Origin: Saprospiraceae bacterium
Lineage (GTDB): Bacteria; Bacteroidota; Bacteroidia; Chitinophagales; Saprospiraceae
DNA: 64,000 nucleotides
NCBI GenBank assembly: GCA_016715465.1
Contig: JADKAA010000029.1
Span: forward strand, 558,001 to 622,000
Direction of reading: 5' to 3'
The notes under the pieces are model-generated. The model saw only the letters and a list, made by a program, of their open reading frames with translations, did no database searches and was not told the DNA's origin. Each line of letters starts with the position of its first letter. Positions within the stretch are counted from its first letter, which is position 1. Shown in pieces: positions 9,454 through 17,977 of this stretch. A program made the translations under genes and the position numbers.

Positions 9454-10152
9454 ATGCCTACCCCCATCAAATCCATCACACTTTGTATCTATTTCTATTT
9501 CCTCTCAACTTCCCTTTTCGCTCAGGAGATCGGCATCGTCAAGTTTGGAGCTGAACTTGGTTTGACTGCTTCGCGTTTCGACTGGGCGAATGTGTCTAAG
9601 GAAGATCAGATCGCAGCCAACTATCCCAAAAGGGCATTCAGGGCAGGTTATCATTTGGGCATAAGGGCGAGGATGTCGTTGTCTGAACATTTTTATATCC
9701 CGGTCTATGCCACGTTTCAGCAAAACCGGCTTGCGGTAAAATCGAACGGACCTGTATTGTTGATCATCAATAACCAGGCAACGCTCGTAAAAGTGGACTA
9801 CCTGGATTACCGATACCGGCAGGTGCTGATGAATCCGGGAGTGGGCTACCAACTTAATTCCTGGATCTCCCTGGAAGCCGGGCTTTACCTGGGTTATGCA
9901 TTTAAGTCCATGCAATTCAGCCTAAAAGATGTGGTGAACTGGCAAAAATCAAAAGACTTCCAAATGGGCTGGGATGCCGGAATTACGGGAGGTCTGGTCC
10001 TGCATCGCGGACCCTTTTACCTGAGATCAGCTGCAACTCAGGGTATAAAGGCCCATACCGAATATGGCATCTTTGATGAAAACGGACAAGCCCTTGGAAA
10101 ACTCGATGTTCGTTACCTCACTTTGTCATGTACTCTTGGCTGGATGTTTTGA
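9454..10152 (+). CDS. Outer-membrane beta-barrel protein (PorT-like)
   Basis: This 232-residue protein has a cleavable signal peptide (residues 1-23, ending SLFAQ) and then alternating amphipathic strands typical of small 8-strand barrels: GAELGLTASRFDW, YHLGIRARMSL, GVGYQLNSWISLEAGLYLGY, ending in an aromatic residue (LGWMF). It matches the broad Bacteroidota family of PorT/OmpW-like barrels that sit in the outer membrane. No partner gene reveals its role. It starts 11 bases after copy 2 of the Cys protein on the same strand, so they may share a transcript. Confidence 0.7.
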   Translation: MPTPIKSITLCIYFYFLSTSLFAQEIGIVKFGAELGLTASRFDWANVSKEDQIAANYPKRAFRAGYHLGIRARMSLSEHFYIPVYATFQQNRLAVKSNGPVLLIINNQATLVKVDYLDYRYRQVLMNPGVGYQLNSWISLEAGLYLGYAFKSMQFSLKDVVNWQKSKDFQMGWDAGITGGLVLHRGPFYLRSAATQGIKAHTEYGIFDENGQALGKLDVRYLTLSCTLGWMF

Positions 10153-10329
10153 GCACTGTTTACAGCCAACTGACAGGAGCGCAACTACCTAGCACAAAGT
10201 TATAAGCAAGTAACCGGTAATAGCTCAAATCAAATTTTAGTTGGACATGGTTTAACAAGCTGTGTTTTTTTTACTTCTCACCTGACGCTTGTATGTAACC
10301 CAGGTCACCATCCCTAAAGCGTGATTAGT

Positions 10330-10337
10330 TACCTTTG
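10330..10337 (+). promoter_or_regulatory. Candidate -7 box for the rhodanese gene
   Basis: TACCTTTG matches TAnnTTTG and lies 16 bases before the ATG at 10354. It implies transcription starting near 10344, so an upstream in-frame GTG at 10321 cannot be the start codon. Confidence 0.5.
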
Positions 10338-10353
10338 CAAAAAAATAACATAC

Positions 10354-10671
10354 ATGTTTAATTTTCTTAAAAACATATTCAGCGGCGGCAGTGAAAGCGT
10401 CGATCTCGCATCCATCATTTCGGAAGGAGCATTCTTAGTCGATGTGCGCAATCCGGCCGAATTCAAAGAAGGCCATATCAAGGGGTCTGTCAATATTCCA
10501 CTCGACGCCATCGGCGGTCAATTGGCCAAATTTAAAAATAAGGGAAACATTGTGGTTTTTTGTCGCAGCGGCAACCGGAGCAGTATGGCCAAGTCCATTC
10601 TAGAAGGCAATGGCATCCAAAACGTGATCAATGGCGGTTCATGGCAAAACGTGAACCAATACGTGAAGTAA
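10354..10671 (+). CDS. Rhodanese-domain sulfurtransferase
   Basis: This 105-residue single-domain rhodanese has the fold signature LVDVRNPAEFKEGHIKGSVNIPL and an active-site loop CRSGNRS whose Cys carries the persulfide. It probably moves sulfur between thiols in the cytoplasm; the N-terminal helix MFNFLKNIF is too short for a clear signal peptide. The start is set at ATG 10354 because a -7 promoter box ends just upstream. The next gene, 26 bases on, encodes a heavy-metal-binding domain, so the pair may act in metal or thiol homeostasis. Confidence 0.88.
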   Translation: MFNFLKNIFSGGSESVDLASIISEGAFLVDVRNPAEFKEGHIKGSVNIPLDAIGGQLAKFKNKGNIVVFCRSGNRSSMAKSILEGNGIQNVINGGSWQNVNQYVK

Positions 10672-10697
10672 TTGGTTTTAAGGATAAAATAAATCCT

Positions 10698-10892
10698 ATG
10701 ATTCATACGATCCAGGTATCCAATGTCAAATGCGACGGCTGCATCAGCAATATCAAAAATGGCCTCATTAAGGTAGAAGGGGTACATTCCATTGAAGTGG
10801 AAGAAAATAAAAAGACGGTCCACGTGGATGCGGAAACGGATCGTCAGGCTTTGGTTACTAAGTTGGCTGAGTTGGGGTATCCGGAGGTGTGA
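10698..10892 (+). CDS. Heavy-metal-associated (HMA) domain protein
   Basis: This 64-residue protein is a stand-alone HMA domain of the CopZ type: IQVSNVKCDGCISNI holds the C-x-x-C metal site (Cys 11 and 14), and the rest gives the beta-alpha-beta-beta-alpha-beta fold (VEGVHSIEVEENKKTVHV, LAELGYPEV). Such proteins bind Cu(I) or a similar soft metal and pass it to an ATPase. It lies 26 bases after the rhodanese gene on the same strand. The stop is followed within 6 bases by the 8-bp repeats that open the repeat segment at 10898. Confidence 0.85.
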   Translation: MIHTIQVSNVKCDGCISNIKNGLIKVEGVHSIEVEENKKTVHVDAETDRQALVTKLAELGYPEV

Positions 10893-10897
10893 TTTTT

Positions 10898-10953
10898 GGG
10901 AAATCGGGAAATCGGGGAATCGGGAAATCGGGGAATCGGGAAATCGGGGAATC
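10898..10953 (+). repeat. Left 8-bp minisatellite, 7 units of GGGRAATC
   Basis: Seven head-to-tail 8-base units alternate between GGGAAATC and GGGGAATC. A second set of seven 8-base units of the same family in reverse orientation (GATTCTCC, i.e. GGAGAATC on the minus strand) lies at 12381-12436. Both fit GGRRAATC, so the two minisatellites form inverted ends around the intervening segment. Confidence 0.9.
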
Positions 10954-10961
10954 GGTAATTT

Positions 10962-11566
10962 GCGGATTCGGGATGAGTGCCGTTAAAATTTGAGCCGGTG
11001 GCTCAAATTAGGCGCGAACTGGGCGCCTCCGCGCACAGCATAGTCAAAATCAATCAAGACATTGGGGAATTCGGGAGAATCGGTAATTCGGGGATTCGGG
11101 ATGAGTGCCGTTAAAATTTGAGCCGATGGCTCAAATTAGGCGCGAACTGGGTGCCTCCGTGCACAGCATAGTCAAAATCAATCAAGACATTGGGGAATTC
11201 GGGAGAATCGGTAATTCGCGGATTCGGGATGAGTGCCGTTAAAATTTGAGCCGGTGGCTCAAATTAGGCGCGAACTGGGCGCCTCCGCGCACAGCATAGT
11301 CAAAATCAATCAAGACATTGGGGAATTCCGGGAGAATCGGTAATTGGGGATTCGGGATGAGTGCTGTTAAAATTTGAGCCAGGCTCAATTAGCGCGAACT
11401 GGCGCCCCGCGCACAGCAAGTCAAAATCAATCAAGACATTGGGGAATTCGGGAGAATCGGTAATTCGCGGATTCGGGATGAGTGCCGTTAAAATTTGAGC
11501 CGGTGGCTCAAATTAGGCGCGAACTGGGCGCCTCCGCGCACAGCATAGTCAAAATCAATCAAGATC
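10962..11566. repeat. Five tandem 128-bp repeats with conserved hairpins
   Basis: The word ATGAGTGCCGTTAAAATTTG recurs at 10973, 11101, 11229, 11357 (one base changed) and 11478, giving spacings of 128, 128, 128 and 121 bases. Each unit has a hairpin ATTTGAGCC/GGCTCAAAT with a 3-base loop (10988-11008 in unit 1), a second possible stem AGGCGC/GCGCCT, a constant AGTCAAAATCAATCAAGA, and a run of diverged GGnnAATC words matching the flanking minisatellite. Unit 2 changes GCGCC to GTGCC and GCGCAC to GTGCAC. Unit 4 has several single-base losses. There is no convincing reading frame. Confidence 0.9.
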
Positions 11567-11606
11567 TCGGTAATTCGGTAAATTGCGGATACGGGGAATC
11601 GTGGTA

Positions 11607-11990
11607 TCATTTTTCTTCAACCGCCGACAGAATTTTTTTATGGAAAGCGTTCATCTTATTGGACAGCTTTTCAATCAACGTGAAAATTTCTACCGCATTA
11701 TCTTTTTCAACAAGTTTAAGTCCTTCTGAAAGGAACAAGAAATGGGTCACTTCCATTAATGAACCGAAGGCTATTTCTAAAAATCTTGCTCTATCTTTAG
11801 GTGAAAGTCTGGTGGCTCCTTCTGCAATATTTGCACCAACTGAATTTGCTGCCCTTCTGATCTGCCTGACTATGCCATATCTTTCATCGGGAGAGTAATT
11901 GGCAGTAAGTAAATATACTTTTTTGGAAAGTTCCAAACTCAACTGCCACACTTCGAGTTTTTCGAACGGGAAAATATATCTTTTCATCAC
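11607..11990 (-). CDS. Four-helix-bundle protein (S23/IVP family, Avd-like fold)
   Basis: This 127-residue protein matches the four-helix-bundle family first found inside intervening sequences of 23S rRNA genes: FEKLEVWQLSLELSKKVY, then YSPDERYGIVRQIRRAANSV, the hallmark GANIAEGATRLS, and AFGSLMEVTHFLFLSEGLKL. The fold is that of Avd, the accessory protein of diversity-generating retroelements, but no reverse transcriptase is present. A basic surface suggests nucleic-acid binding. There are two possible starts, ATG 11990 and ATG 11987. It sits inside the segment bounded by inverted 8-bp minisatellites, with the 128-bp repeat array directly after its stop. Confidence 0.85.
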   Translation of the reverse strand: MMKRYIFPFEKLEVWQLSLELSKKVYLLTANYSPDERYGIVRQIRRAANSVGANIAEGATRLSPKDRARFLEIAFGSLMEVTHFLFLSEGLKLVEKDNAVEIFTLIEKLSNKMNAFHKKILSAVEEK

Positions 11991-12380
11991 CGGGATGTAA
12001 ATTTCAATAATTATTTCAAATCTACAACAGGCCAGTTTCTTAAAGCGTTTATAAACATATAATTACGTATAATTTTTACCAAATCAGTTTCTTACCTAAC
12101 TTAGATTTTCCAACCTGTTTAACTGGCGGCAGCCAGGTAGATTTCACAATCCCAAAGTATAAGTTTGGTCGTCGCCACTCGCAGGTGCTCGTGGTTCTTA
12201 ATGAAGTTCTTGTTATTTAGCAAGAAGAAAGATTATAAAGAAGATTTGTCTATGCTGTGCTATATATCGCACAGTTCCCTCACTTTCAATTGCCAGTGGC
12301 AATCGAATTGTCCCTTTGGGACAACCGTTCGGTCACCTGTCGGCCCTTTTTTTGGCTTCGCCAAATCGCTCGGTCATACC
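11991..12380. other. Gene-poor stretch with four short hairpins
   Basis: No gene is supported here. Between 12255 and 12365 there are four compact inverted repeats: CTGTGC/GCACAG (12255-12274), ATTGCC/GGCAAT with loop AGT (12289-12303), TTGTCCC/GGGACAA with loop TTT (12308-12324) and TTTGGC/GCCAAA with loop TTC (12351-12365). The three-base loops resemble the hairpins in the 128-bp array on the other side of the four-helix gene. An open frame from 12165 runs through these and the minisatellite, and is judged spurious. Confidence 0.6.
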
Positions 12381-12436
12381 GATTCTCCGATTCTCCGATT
12401 CTCCGATTCTCCGATTCTCCGATTCTCCGATTCTCC
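12381..12436 (-). repeat. Right 8-bp minisatellite, 7 perfect units
   Basis: GATTCTCC is repeated seven times without change. On the minus strand the unit is GGAGAATC, the same family as the GGGRAATC units at 10898-10953 but in inverted orientation and with the same copy number. Confidence 0.9.
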
Positions 12437-12554
12437 AAATTTTAATAAAACGTTAATCCCAAATACAATTGATAAAAAAGTAGGATATTTGCTGCCCACT
12501 GAAGCTTAATGGCTTCGACATATCAGTTCATTATAATATATTAAAAATTTCAAT

Positions 12555-13205
12555 ATGAAAATTGACGGATTTATGGCAGGAATGTTTCTTTTTTTCGCAT
12601 CGGTATCATTGGCTCAAAACCTGGCGAATGACAATGACAAGGTGGTTTACAGCATGGGGGTGACCCTGGCAGATGACCTCAAAAAGGCAGGTATGGAAAA
12701 CTTCGACAGAAAATTGTTGATGCAGGCCATTGAGGATTATATGATGGGCAAAAGTGCTATGGATGCAACGGCTGCGAAGAGCATTTTGACCAAGTTTAAA
12801 TCAGACATGGCTGCCAAGGCGGGAACAGACTTCCTGGCTGCCAATGCTAAAAAACCAGGCGTAATAAGCCTTCCCAATGGCATACAATATGAAATCCTGG
12901 CATCAGGACCTGCGGGTGGACCAAAGCCTTTGTTGACAGACAAGGTAAAAACCCACTACCATGGTACGCTTATTGACGGCAAAGTGTTTGACAGCAGTGT
13001 ACAGCGTGGTGAACCCATCAGTTTCCCGCTTAATGGCGTTATCAGGGGCTGGCAGGAAGCACTGCAACTGATGAGTGTCGGAGACAAATGGAGGATTTAT
13101 CTGCCATACAACATGGCTTATGGTGAGCGCGGTGCAGGTGGATCAATTCCTCCTTACTCCGCTTTGATCTTTGAAGTGGAACTTCTCGGCATCAACGAAC
13201 AATAA
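12555..13205 (+). CDS. FKBP-type peptidyl-prolyl cis-trans isomerase, periplasmic
   Basis: This 216-residue protein has an N-terminal signal peptide (to about residue 20, VSLAQ) and the FkpA/Mip layout: a helical dimerisation domain (residues 28-100, with VVYSMGVTLADDLKKAG) and then an FKBP catalytic domain (about 108-213). Catalytic-domain marks are HYHGTLIDGKVFDSS, FPLNGVIRGWQEALQLM, YLPYNMAYGERG and IPPYSALIFEVELL. It speeds proline isomerisation during folding of exported proteins. trmD follows 8 bases after the stop, so they may be co-transcribed. Confidence 0.92.
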   Translation: MKIDGFMAGMFLFFASVSLAQNLANDNDKVVYSMGVTLADDLKKAGMENFDRKLLMQAIEDYMMGKSAMDATAAKSILTKFKSDMAAKAGTDFLAANAKKPGVISLPNGIQYEILASGPAGGPKPLLTDKVKTHYHGTLIDGKVFDSSVQRGEPISFPLNGVIRGWQEALQLMSVGDKWRIYLPYNMAYGERGAGGSIPPYSALIFEVELLGINEQ

Positions 13206-13212
13206 ATCCTCC

Positions 13213-13901
13213 ATGAGGATAGACATCATATCGGCTGTACCAGAGCTGTTGCAAAGCCCTTTTTCTCACTCCATCTTAAAGCGGGCGTCGGAAAGAGGGC
13301 TTTTGCATGTCTATACCCATGACCTCAGGGCCTTTGGGCTTGGAAAAATCACCAGATTGACGATTATCAATACGGTGGTGGTGCCGGTATGGTGATGATG
13401 TGCGAGCCACTCGACAACCAGATTGAAGCGCTGAAGAAAGAACGCAGCTACGACGAAGTCATCTATATGACACCCGACGGGCATACCTTCAACCAGGGTT
13501 TGGCCAACAGGTTATCTCTGAAAGAAAATATCATGATCATTTGTGGTCATTACAAAGGCATTGACGAACGCATCCGCCAGCTGCATGTCACCATGGAAGT
13601 ATCGATTGGTGACTATGTGCTTTCCGGAGGTGAACTTGCTGCCGCAGTTGTCGCAGATGCCATCGGCAGGTTGATACCCGGGGTGCTCAATGATGAAGCT
13701 TCTGCCCTGCTGGACTCATTTCAGGACGATCTCCTTGCTCCTCCCATCTATACCCGTCCGGCAAGTTTTCGCGGCCTGGAGGTGCCTCCGGTGCTCTTAA
13801 GTGGCCATGACGCAGCCATCGATGAATGGCGCACAGAACAAGCTATGGAAAGAACCAAAGACCGCAGACCCGATCTCTTAAATCATTATGACCGGCCATG
13901 A
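13213..13901 (+). CDS. trmD: tRNA (guanine-N1)-methyltransferase TrmD (one-base frameshift)
   Basis: TrmD methylates G37 of tRNAs with S-adenosylmethionine. The protein opens MRIDIISAVPELLQSPF at 13213, and the first frame stops at 13395. Adding one G after 13359 (AGATTGACGAT) restores TRLDDYQYGGGAGMVMM, the conserved TrmD core, and the second frame then runs to 13901. It contains YDEVIYMTPDG, ICGHYKGIDERI, the knot loop IGDYVLSGGELAA, and YTRPASFRG. The total is about 229 residues, normal for the family. As the gene is nearly always required for good growth, a sequencing or assembly indel is far likelier than true loss. Confidence 0.92.
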
Positions 13902-14302
13902 GTCTGCACATCATCACCCAACCAAACATCCATGTAGATCCGGATATTCTGGCTGAACTTTGTAACGATACCGAAGAATTGGGGCAAGTGGTATTGCACT
14001 TTCTGTACAATGCACCCGTTCAGGAATTTATGAACATCCGCATCTGGCCTACTACCTATCTGTTTGACCAACATTCACCGCACAGGAGTGAACTCGTACA
14101 TGTGGAAAACATCTGTTTATATCCCCATTGGATTCACTGTTTTCCCGGTGAAAAAATGTATTTCACCCTCATCTTCTCCGGCCTGCCCAAGTCGTGTACC
14201 GTTTTTGATTTCATTGAAGTCTGTGACAATGAATCAGGGGCATTTGAAGCCAGGGGCATCCAACGCAATGCGTCCGATGTGTATTATCTGGAAATGAGGT
14301 GA
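13898..14302 (+). CDS. Conserved hypothetical protein overlapping trmD
   Basis: The ATG overlaps the trmD stop by 4 bases (ATGA), so it is probably translated by coupling. The 134-residue product has no signal peptide. Its middle (CLYPHWIHCFPGEKMYFTLI, then FSGLPKSCTVFDFIEV) suggests a beta-sandwich, and it ends RNASDVYYLEMR. I do not recognise a named family, and the trmD context gives no clear role. Confidence 0.65.
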   Translation: MSLHIITQPNIHVDPDILAELCNDTEELGQVVLHFLYNAPVQEFMNIRIWPTTYLFDQHSPHRSELVHVENICLYPHWIHCFPGEKMYFTLIFSGLPKSCTVFDFIEVCDNESGAFEARGIQRNASDVYYLEMR

Positions 14303-14359
14303 ACAGTGATCTGATTTACCGGAGAAAAATTAACAACTGTTTTTAGTTTTCTCTTCCTT

Positions 14360-17300
14360 TTAATTTCCAGAACTTATTGTACCGTTATTTACAAAGTTGC
14401 CATTGAATGAACCTCTTCCTTTATACAATCCTGTATTGGTAAATGTGCCGGCACCTCCCTGATAGTTGATGATACCGTTGTTTTTTAGCGTGCCGTCATT
14501 GTCTATGGTTGCGCCGGGATTGATGATAAGCGTATCTTCTTTCCATGTCAAAGATTTTCCAATAGGTATCTCCAATGAGGCAGGTATCACTAATGCAAAG
14601 CCATCTGCCTCTATTATTACTGATTCACTGACTACTATATCTTCTGTAACATTAGCAAGTAGCATGATGGTGTCATTCGGATTGGAAGCATCGATGGCTT
14701 CCTGGAGCGTATTGTAAGATCCTCCACCCATGATCATGGCTTTATAAGTACACAATAATGCGTCACCTGTGATAGTCCAGTAGTTTGGGAAGCTTTCTAA
14801 AATGTTTCTGGCTGCTGCACCATTGCAATACTTCAAACCAAAAGCGCCAAAGTTTACAAAAAGGTTTACAGGGTCCCCGGCCCAACCTATCAGGGTAGAG
14901 TCGTAGTTGGTAGTATTCATGCCGCAATTGTCGAGCATACTGTACATATTGGTCACTAAATAAATATTCCAGCCCCCAAGATTTTGATTAAAAGCCGTAG
15001 CCCCGCTAAACATCAAGCCCATATCTGTTACATGATCAGTATCCCAGCCACTGATGTTTTGATTGAATGATGTAGCACTAGCAAACATTTGCCCCATTGA
15101 TGTGACCAAACCAGTATCCCAGCCACTGATGTCCTGATTGAATGATGTGGCGCTATTAAACATTCCTTGCATTGAGGTTACAGAGGCAGTATTCCAGCCA
15201 CCTATGTCTTGATTGAAAGCAATTGCAGTAGCAAACATACTACCCATATCAGTCACTGCACTTGTATTCCAATCGCTTATGTCCTGATTGAAAGCACGTG
15301 CATCAAAAAACATGCTATTCATATTGGTAATACCATTAACACTATTGAGCCATGCATTGATATTTCCAGGTCCAGTCAAATTTTGACATTGGAAAAACAT
15401 ATATTCCATATTGGTAACTCCATTAAGGTTGGGTATATCAGTAGCTGTTATATCTAGATTTTCGCAAAAGAAGAAAGCATAAGCCATAGAACTCCACGAC
15501 ACTGTACCCCATTGAAGTACATCAGTAATGTAATCATTATGCGAGTCTTCAAAATAGAACCTTCTGAGATTATCAGGCGTGATAGTGAGTATCACATCAT
15601 CGCCGGCAGCGGCATTTATAGTTAAATTAACAACACTGTTAGCAACGGTAAAACTTCCGGAACCACTATTACCGGATGGGCTTGCCGACCAGGTATAATG
15701 TGCAGCGCCGGCAGTATGAGCAAAAAAGGATAACCCAGTAGTAGCAATATCATAATGCCATTTTGTGATGAAACAATCTGTGCAGGGATCATTATCAGTG
15801 ATGCTTATATTTTGAGTGATAGTGCTGCCAAGTGCAATTCCCGAAGAAGGGCCACTCAGTGTAAGTATAGCTGTCTCAGAGCCTTCATAAGGAGCATCAT
15901 CCACTACCCTAAAGGTAGCAGTACCCGTATCATCACCACTTAAGATAGTAATGGTTACTGTATTTTGGGTCATGGCATTGAGGGTATAGTCGTCGGTAGT
16001 GATGTTCGAACCAGACACGGTGAGCGTTACGGTTTCATCTACTGCGACAGGCTCACTGACTGTAGCGGTGATAGTGATGTCAGCTGGGCTAGCTTCAGAG
16101 GCGGAGGTGGAGGAGACGGAGAGTGAGACAGTAGGAGTGGGTGGTGCAGATGTTTTGTATATAAGAATAGTGCCACTACCACCCACAGCCCAGCCTTGAG
16201 TGGCAGAGGTGAAATATACTGAATTAAGAGCTTGTGTAGTCCCCGATGTTTGTGTCGTCCAGGTGGTGCCACCATTAGTTGTAGTCAAGATGGTGCCAGC
16301 ACCATCCACAGCCCAGCCTTGAGAGGCAGAGATGAAATATACTGAATTAAGAGTTTCTATAGTCCCCGATATTTGTGCTGTCCAGGTGCTACCACCATTG
16401 GTTGTAGTCAAGATGGTGCCAAAATTACCCACAGCCCAGCCTTGAGTGGCAGAGGTGAAATATACTGATCTAAGAACTTCTGTTGTTCCCGATGTTTGTG
16501 CTGTCCAGGTGCTGCCACCATTGGTTGTAGTTAAGATGGTGCCAGAATTACCCGCAGCCCAGCCTTGAGTGGCAGAGGTGAAATATACTGATCTAAGAGC
16601 TTGTATAGTCCCCGATGTTTGTGCTGTCCAGGTGCTGCCACCATCAGTTGTTGTCAAGATGGTGCCAGAATTACCCACAGCCCAGCCTTGAGTGGCAGAG
16701 GTGAAATATACTGATCTAAGAGTTTGTATAGTCCCCGATGTTTGTGCTGTCCAGGTGCTACCACCATTAGTTGTAGTCAAGATGGTGCCAACACCACCCA
16801 CAGCACAGCCTTGAGTGGCAGAGGTGAAATTTACTGAATTAAGAGCTTGTATAGTCCCCGATGTTTGTGCTGTCCAGGTGCTACCACCATTAGTTGTAGT
16901 CAAGATGGTGCCACCACCACCCACAGCCCAGCCTTGAGTGGCAGAGGTGAAATATACTGAATTAAGAGCTTGTGGAGTCCCCGATGTTTGTGCTGTCCAG
17001 GTGCTACCTCCATTGGTTGTAGTCAAGATGGTGCCAGCATCACTCACAGCCCAGCCTTGAGTGGCAGAGGTGAAATATACTGAAGTAAGATTTTGTGTAG
17101 TCCCCGATGTTTGTGCTGTCCAATTGCTGCCACCATTGGTTGTAGTCAAGATGGTGCCAGAATTACCCACAGCCCAGCCTTGAGTGGCAGAGGCGAAATA
17201 TACTGATCTAAGAGTTTGTGTAGTCCCCGATGTTTGTGCTGTCCAGGTGCTACCACCATTAGTTGTAGTCAAGATGGTGCCTGCACCACCCACAGCCCAG

Positions 17301-17977
17301 CCTTGAGTGGCAGAGGTGAAATATACTGAAGTAAGAGTTTGTATAGTCCCCGATGTTTGTGCTGTCCAGGTGGTGCCACCATTAGTTGTAGTCAAGATGG
17401 TGCCTGCACCACCCACAGCCCAGCCTTGAGTGGCAGAGGTGAAATATACTGAATTAAGAGCTTGTGTAGTCCCCGATGTTTGTGCTGTCCAGGTGCTACC
17501 ACCATTAGTTGTAGTCAAGATGGTGCCAGCACCACCCACAGCCCAGCCTTGAGTGGCAGAGGTGAAATAGACTGAATTAAGATTTTGTGGAGTCCCCGAT
17601 GTTTGTGCTGTCCAGGTGCTACCACCATTAGTTGTAGTCAAGATGGTGCCAGCACCACCCACAGCCCAGCCTTGAGTGGCAGAGGTGAAATATACTGAAT
17701 ACAAAGCTAATGTAGTTCCCGATGTTTGTGCTGCCCAGGTGCTACCACCATTGGTTGTAGTCAAGATGGTGCCAGAATTACCCACAGCCCAGCCTTGAGA
17801 GGCAGAGGTGAAATAGACCGATTGGAAAATAGTATTTGTATAAGTAGCATTGCCATGTCCCATTGGAGTGTTCCATGTTTGGGCATAGGTGGTGCAAGAA
17901 AAAGCAAGCAACCAAAGAAAAGTTATTGCCATTTTTGCTTTAGAAATAGCATGTCTAAGAGATAGATTTAGGTACAT
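14360..17977 (-). CDS. Secreted repeat protein: YCF48-type repeats, Calx-beta, BspA-type (DUF285) repeats
   Basis: A signal peptide (MYLNLSLRHAISKAKMAI... to TYAQ) supports the start at 17977 rather than an upstream ATG at 18016. Residues about 42-609 are fourteen 41-residue repeats with the core QGWAVGGAGTILTTTNGG, of the YCF48/BNR propeller type. Residues about 612-732 look like a Calx-beta domain (VSEPVAVDETVTLTVSG). Residues about 830-1025 are BspA-like DUF285 repeats (MFNSATSFNQDISGWDT). The last 100 residues form a beta-helix-like region of Asn/Gly repeats. There is no recognisable type IX secretion tail, which is odd for such a protein and may mean a lost C-terminus. Probable surface or cell-adhesion role. 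Confidence 0.85.
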   Translation of the reverse strand: MYLNLSLRHAISKAKMAITFLWLLAFSCTTYAQTWNTPMGHGNATYTNTIFQSVYFTSASQGWAVGNSGTILTTTNGGSTWAAQTSGTTLALYSVYFTSATQGWAVGGAGTILTTTNGGSTWTAQTSGTPQNLNSVYFTSATQGWAVGGAGTILTTTNGGSTWTAQTSGTTQALNSVYFTSATQGWAVGGAGTILTTTNGGTTWTAQTSGTIQTLTSVYFTSATQGWAVGGAGTILTTTNGGSTWTAQTSGTTQTLRSVYFASATQGWAVGNSGTILTTTNGGSNWTAQTSGTTQNLTSVYFTSATQGWAVSDAGTILTTTNGGSTWTAQTSGTPQALNSVYFTSATQGWAVGGGGTILTTTNGGSTWTAQTSGTIQALNSVNFTSATQGCAVGGVGTILTTTNGGSTWTAQTSGTIQTLRSVYFTSATQGWAVGNSGTILTTTDGGSTWTAQTSGTIQALRSVYFTSATQGWAAGNSGTILTTTNGGSTWTAQTSGTTEVLRSVYFTSATQGWAVGNFGTILTTTNGGSTWTAQISGTIETLNSVYFISASQGWAVDGAGTILTTTNGGTTWTTQTSGTTQALNSVYFTSATQGWAVGGSGTILIYKTSAPPTPTVSLSVSSTSASEASPADITITATVSEPVAVDETVTLTVSGSNITTDDYTLNAMTQNTVTITILSGDDTGTATFRVVDDAPYEGSETAILTLSGPSSGIALGSTITQNISITDNDPCTDCFITKWHYDIATTGLSFFAHTAGAAHYTWSASPSGNSGSGSFTVANSVVNLTINAAAGDDVILTITPDNLRRFYFEDSHNDYITDVLQWGTVSWSSMAYAFFFCENLDITATDIPNLNGVTNMEYMFFQCQNLTGPGNINAWLNSVNGITNMNSMFFDARAFNQDISDWNTSAVTDMGSMFATAIAFNQDIGGWNTASVTSMQGMFNSATSFNQDISGWDTGLVTSMGQMFASATSFNQNISGWDTDHVTDMGLMFSGATAFNQNLGGWNIYLVTNMYSMLDNCGMNTTNYDSTLIGWAGDPVNLFVNFGAFGLKYCNGAAARNILESFPNYWTITGDALLCTYKAMIMGGGSYNTLQEAIDASNPNDTIMLLANVTEDIVVSESVIIEADGFALVIPASLEIPIGKSLTWKEDTLIINPGATIDNDGTLKNNGIINYQGGAGTFTNTGLYKGRGSFNGNFVNNGTISSGN
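16150..17850 (-). repeat. 123-bp coding repeats, 14 units, nearly identical
   Basis: The YCF48-type part of the secreted protein is a 123-base tandem repeat. Most units differ only at a few codons (for example GGAGTILTT against GNSGTILTT, and at the variable end TTQALN / TIQTLR / TPQNLN). Such likeness at the DNA level points to recent amplification or gene conversion, and copy number here could vary between strains or be collapsed in assembly. Confidence 0.9.

Noticed and set aside
10962..11566. CRISPR array
   Set aside because: Units are 128 bp, tandem and without unique spacers, and no cas gene is nearby.
11482..11898. 138-residue plus-strand frame antisense to the four-helix gene
   Set aside because: It is the shadow of the minus-strand gene, which has clear family motifs; the plus frame has none.
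10898..12436. Diversity-generating retroelement
   Set aside because: The four-helix protein is Avd-like, but there is no reverse transcriptase, template repeat or variable repeat in the window.
12165..12509. 114-residue open frame over the hairpins and right minisatellite
   Set aside because: Its protein is low-complexity, ends in translated 8-bp repeats (SDSPILRF), has no family match and overlaps four palindromes.
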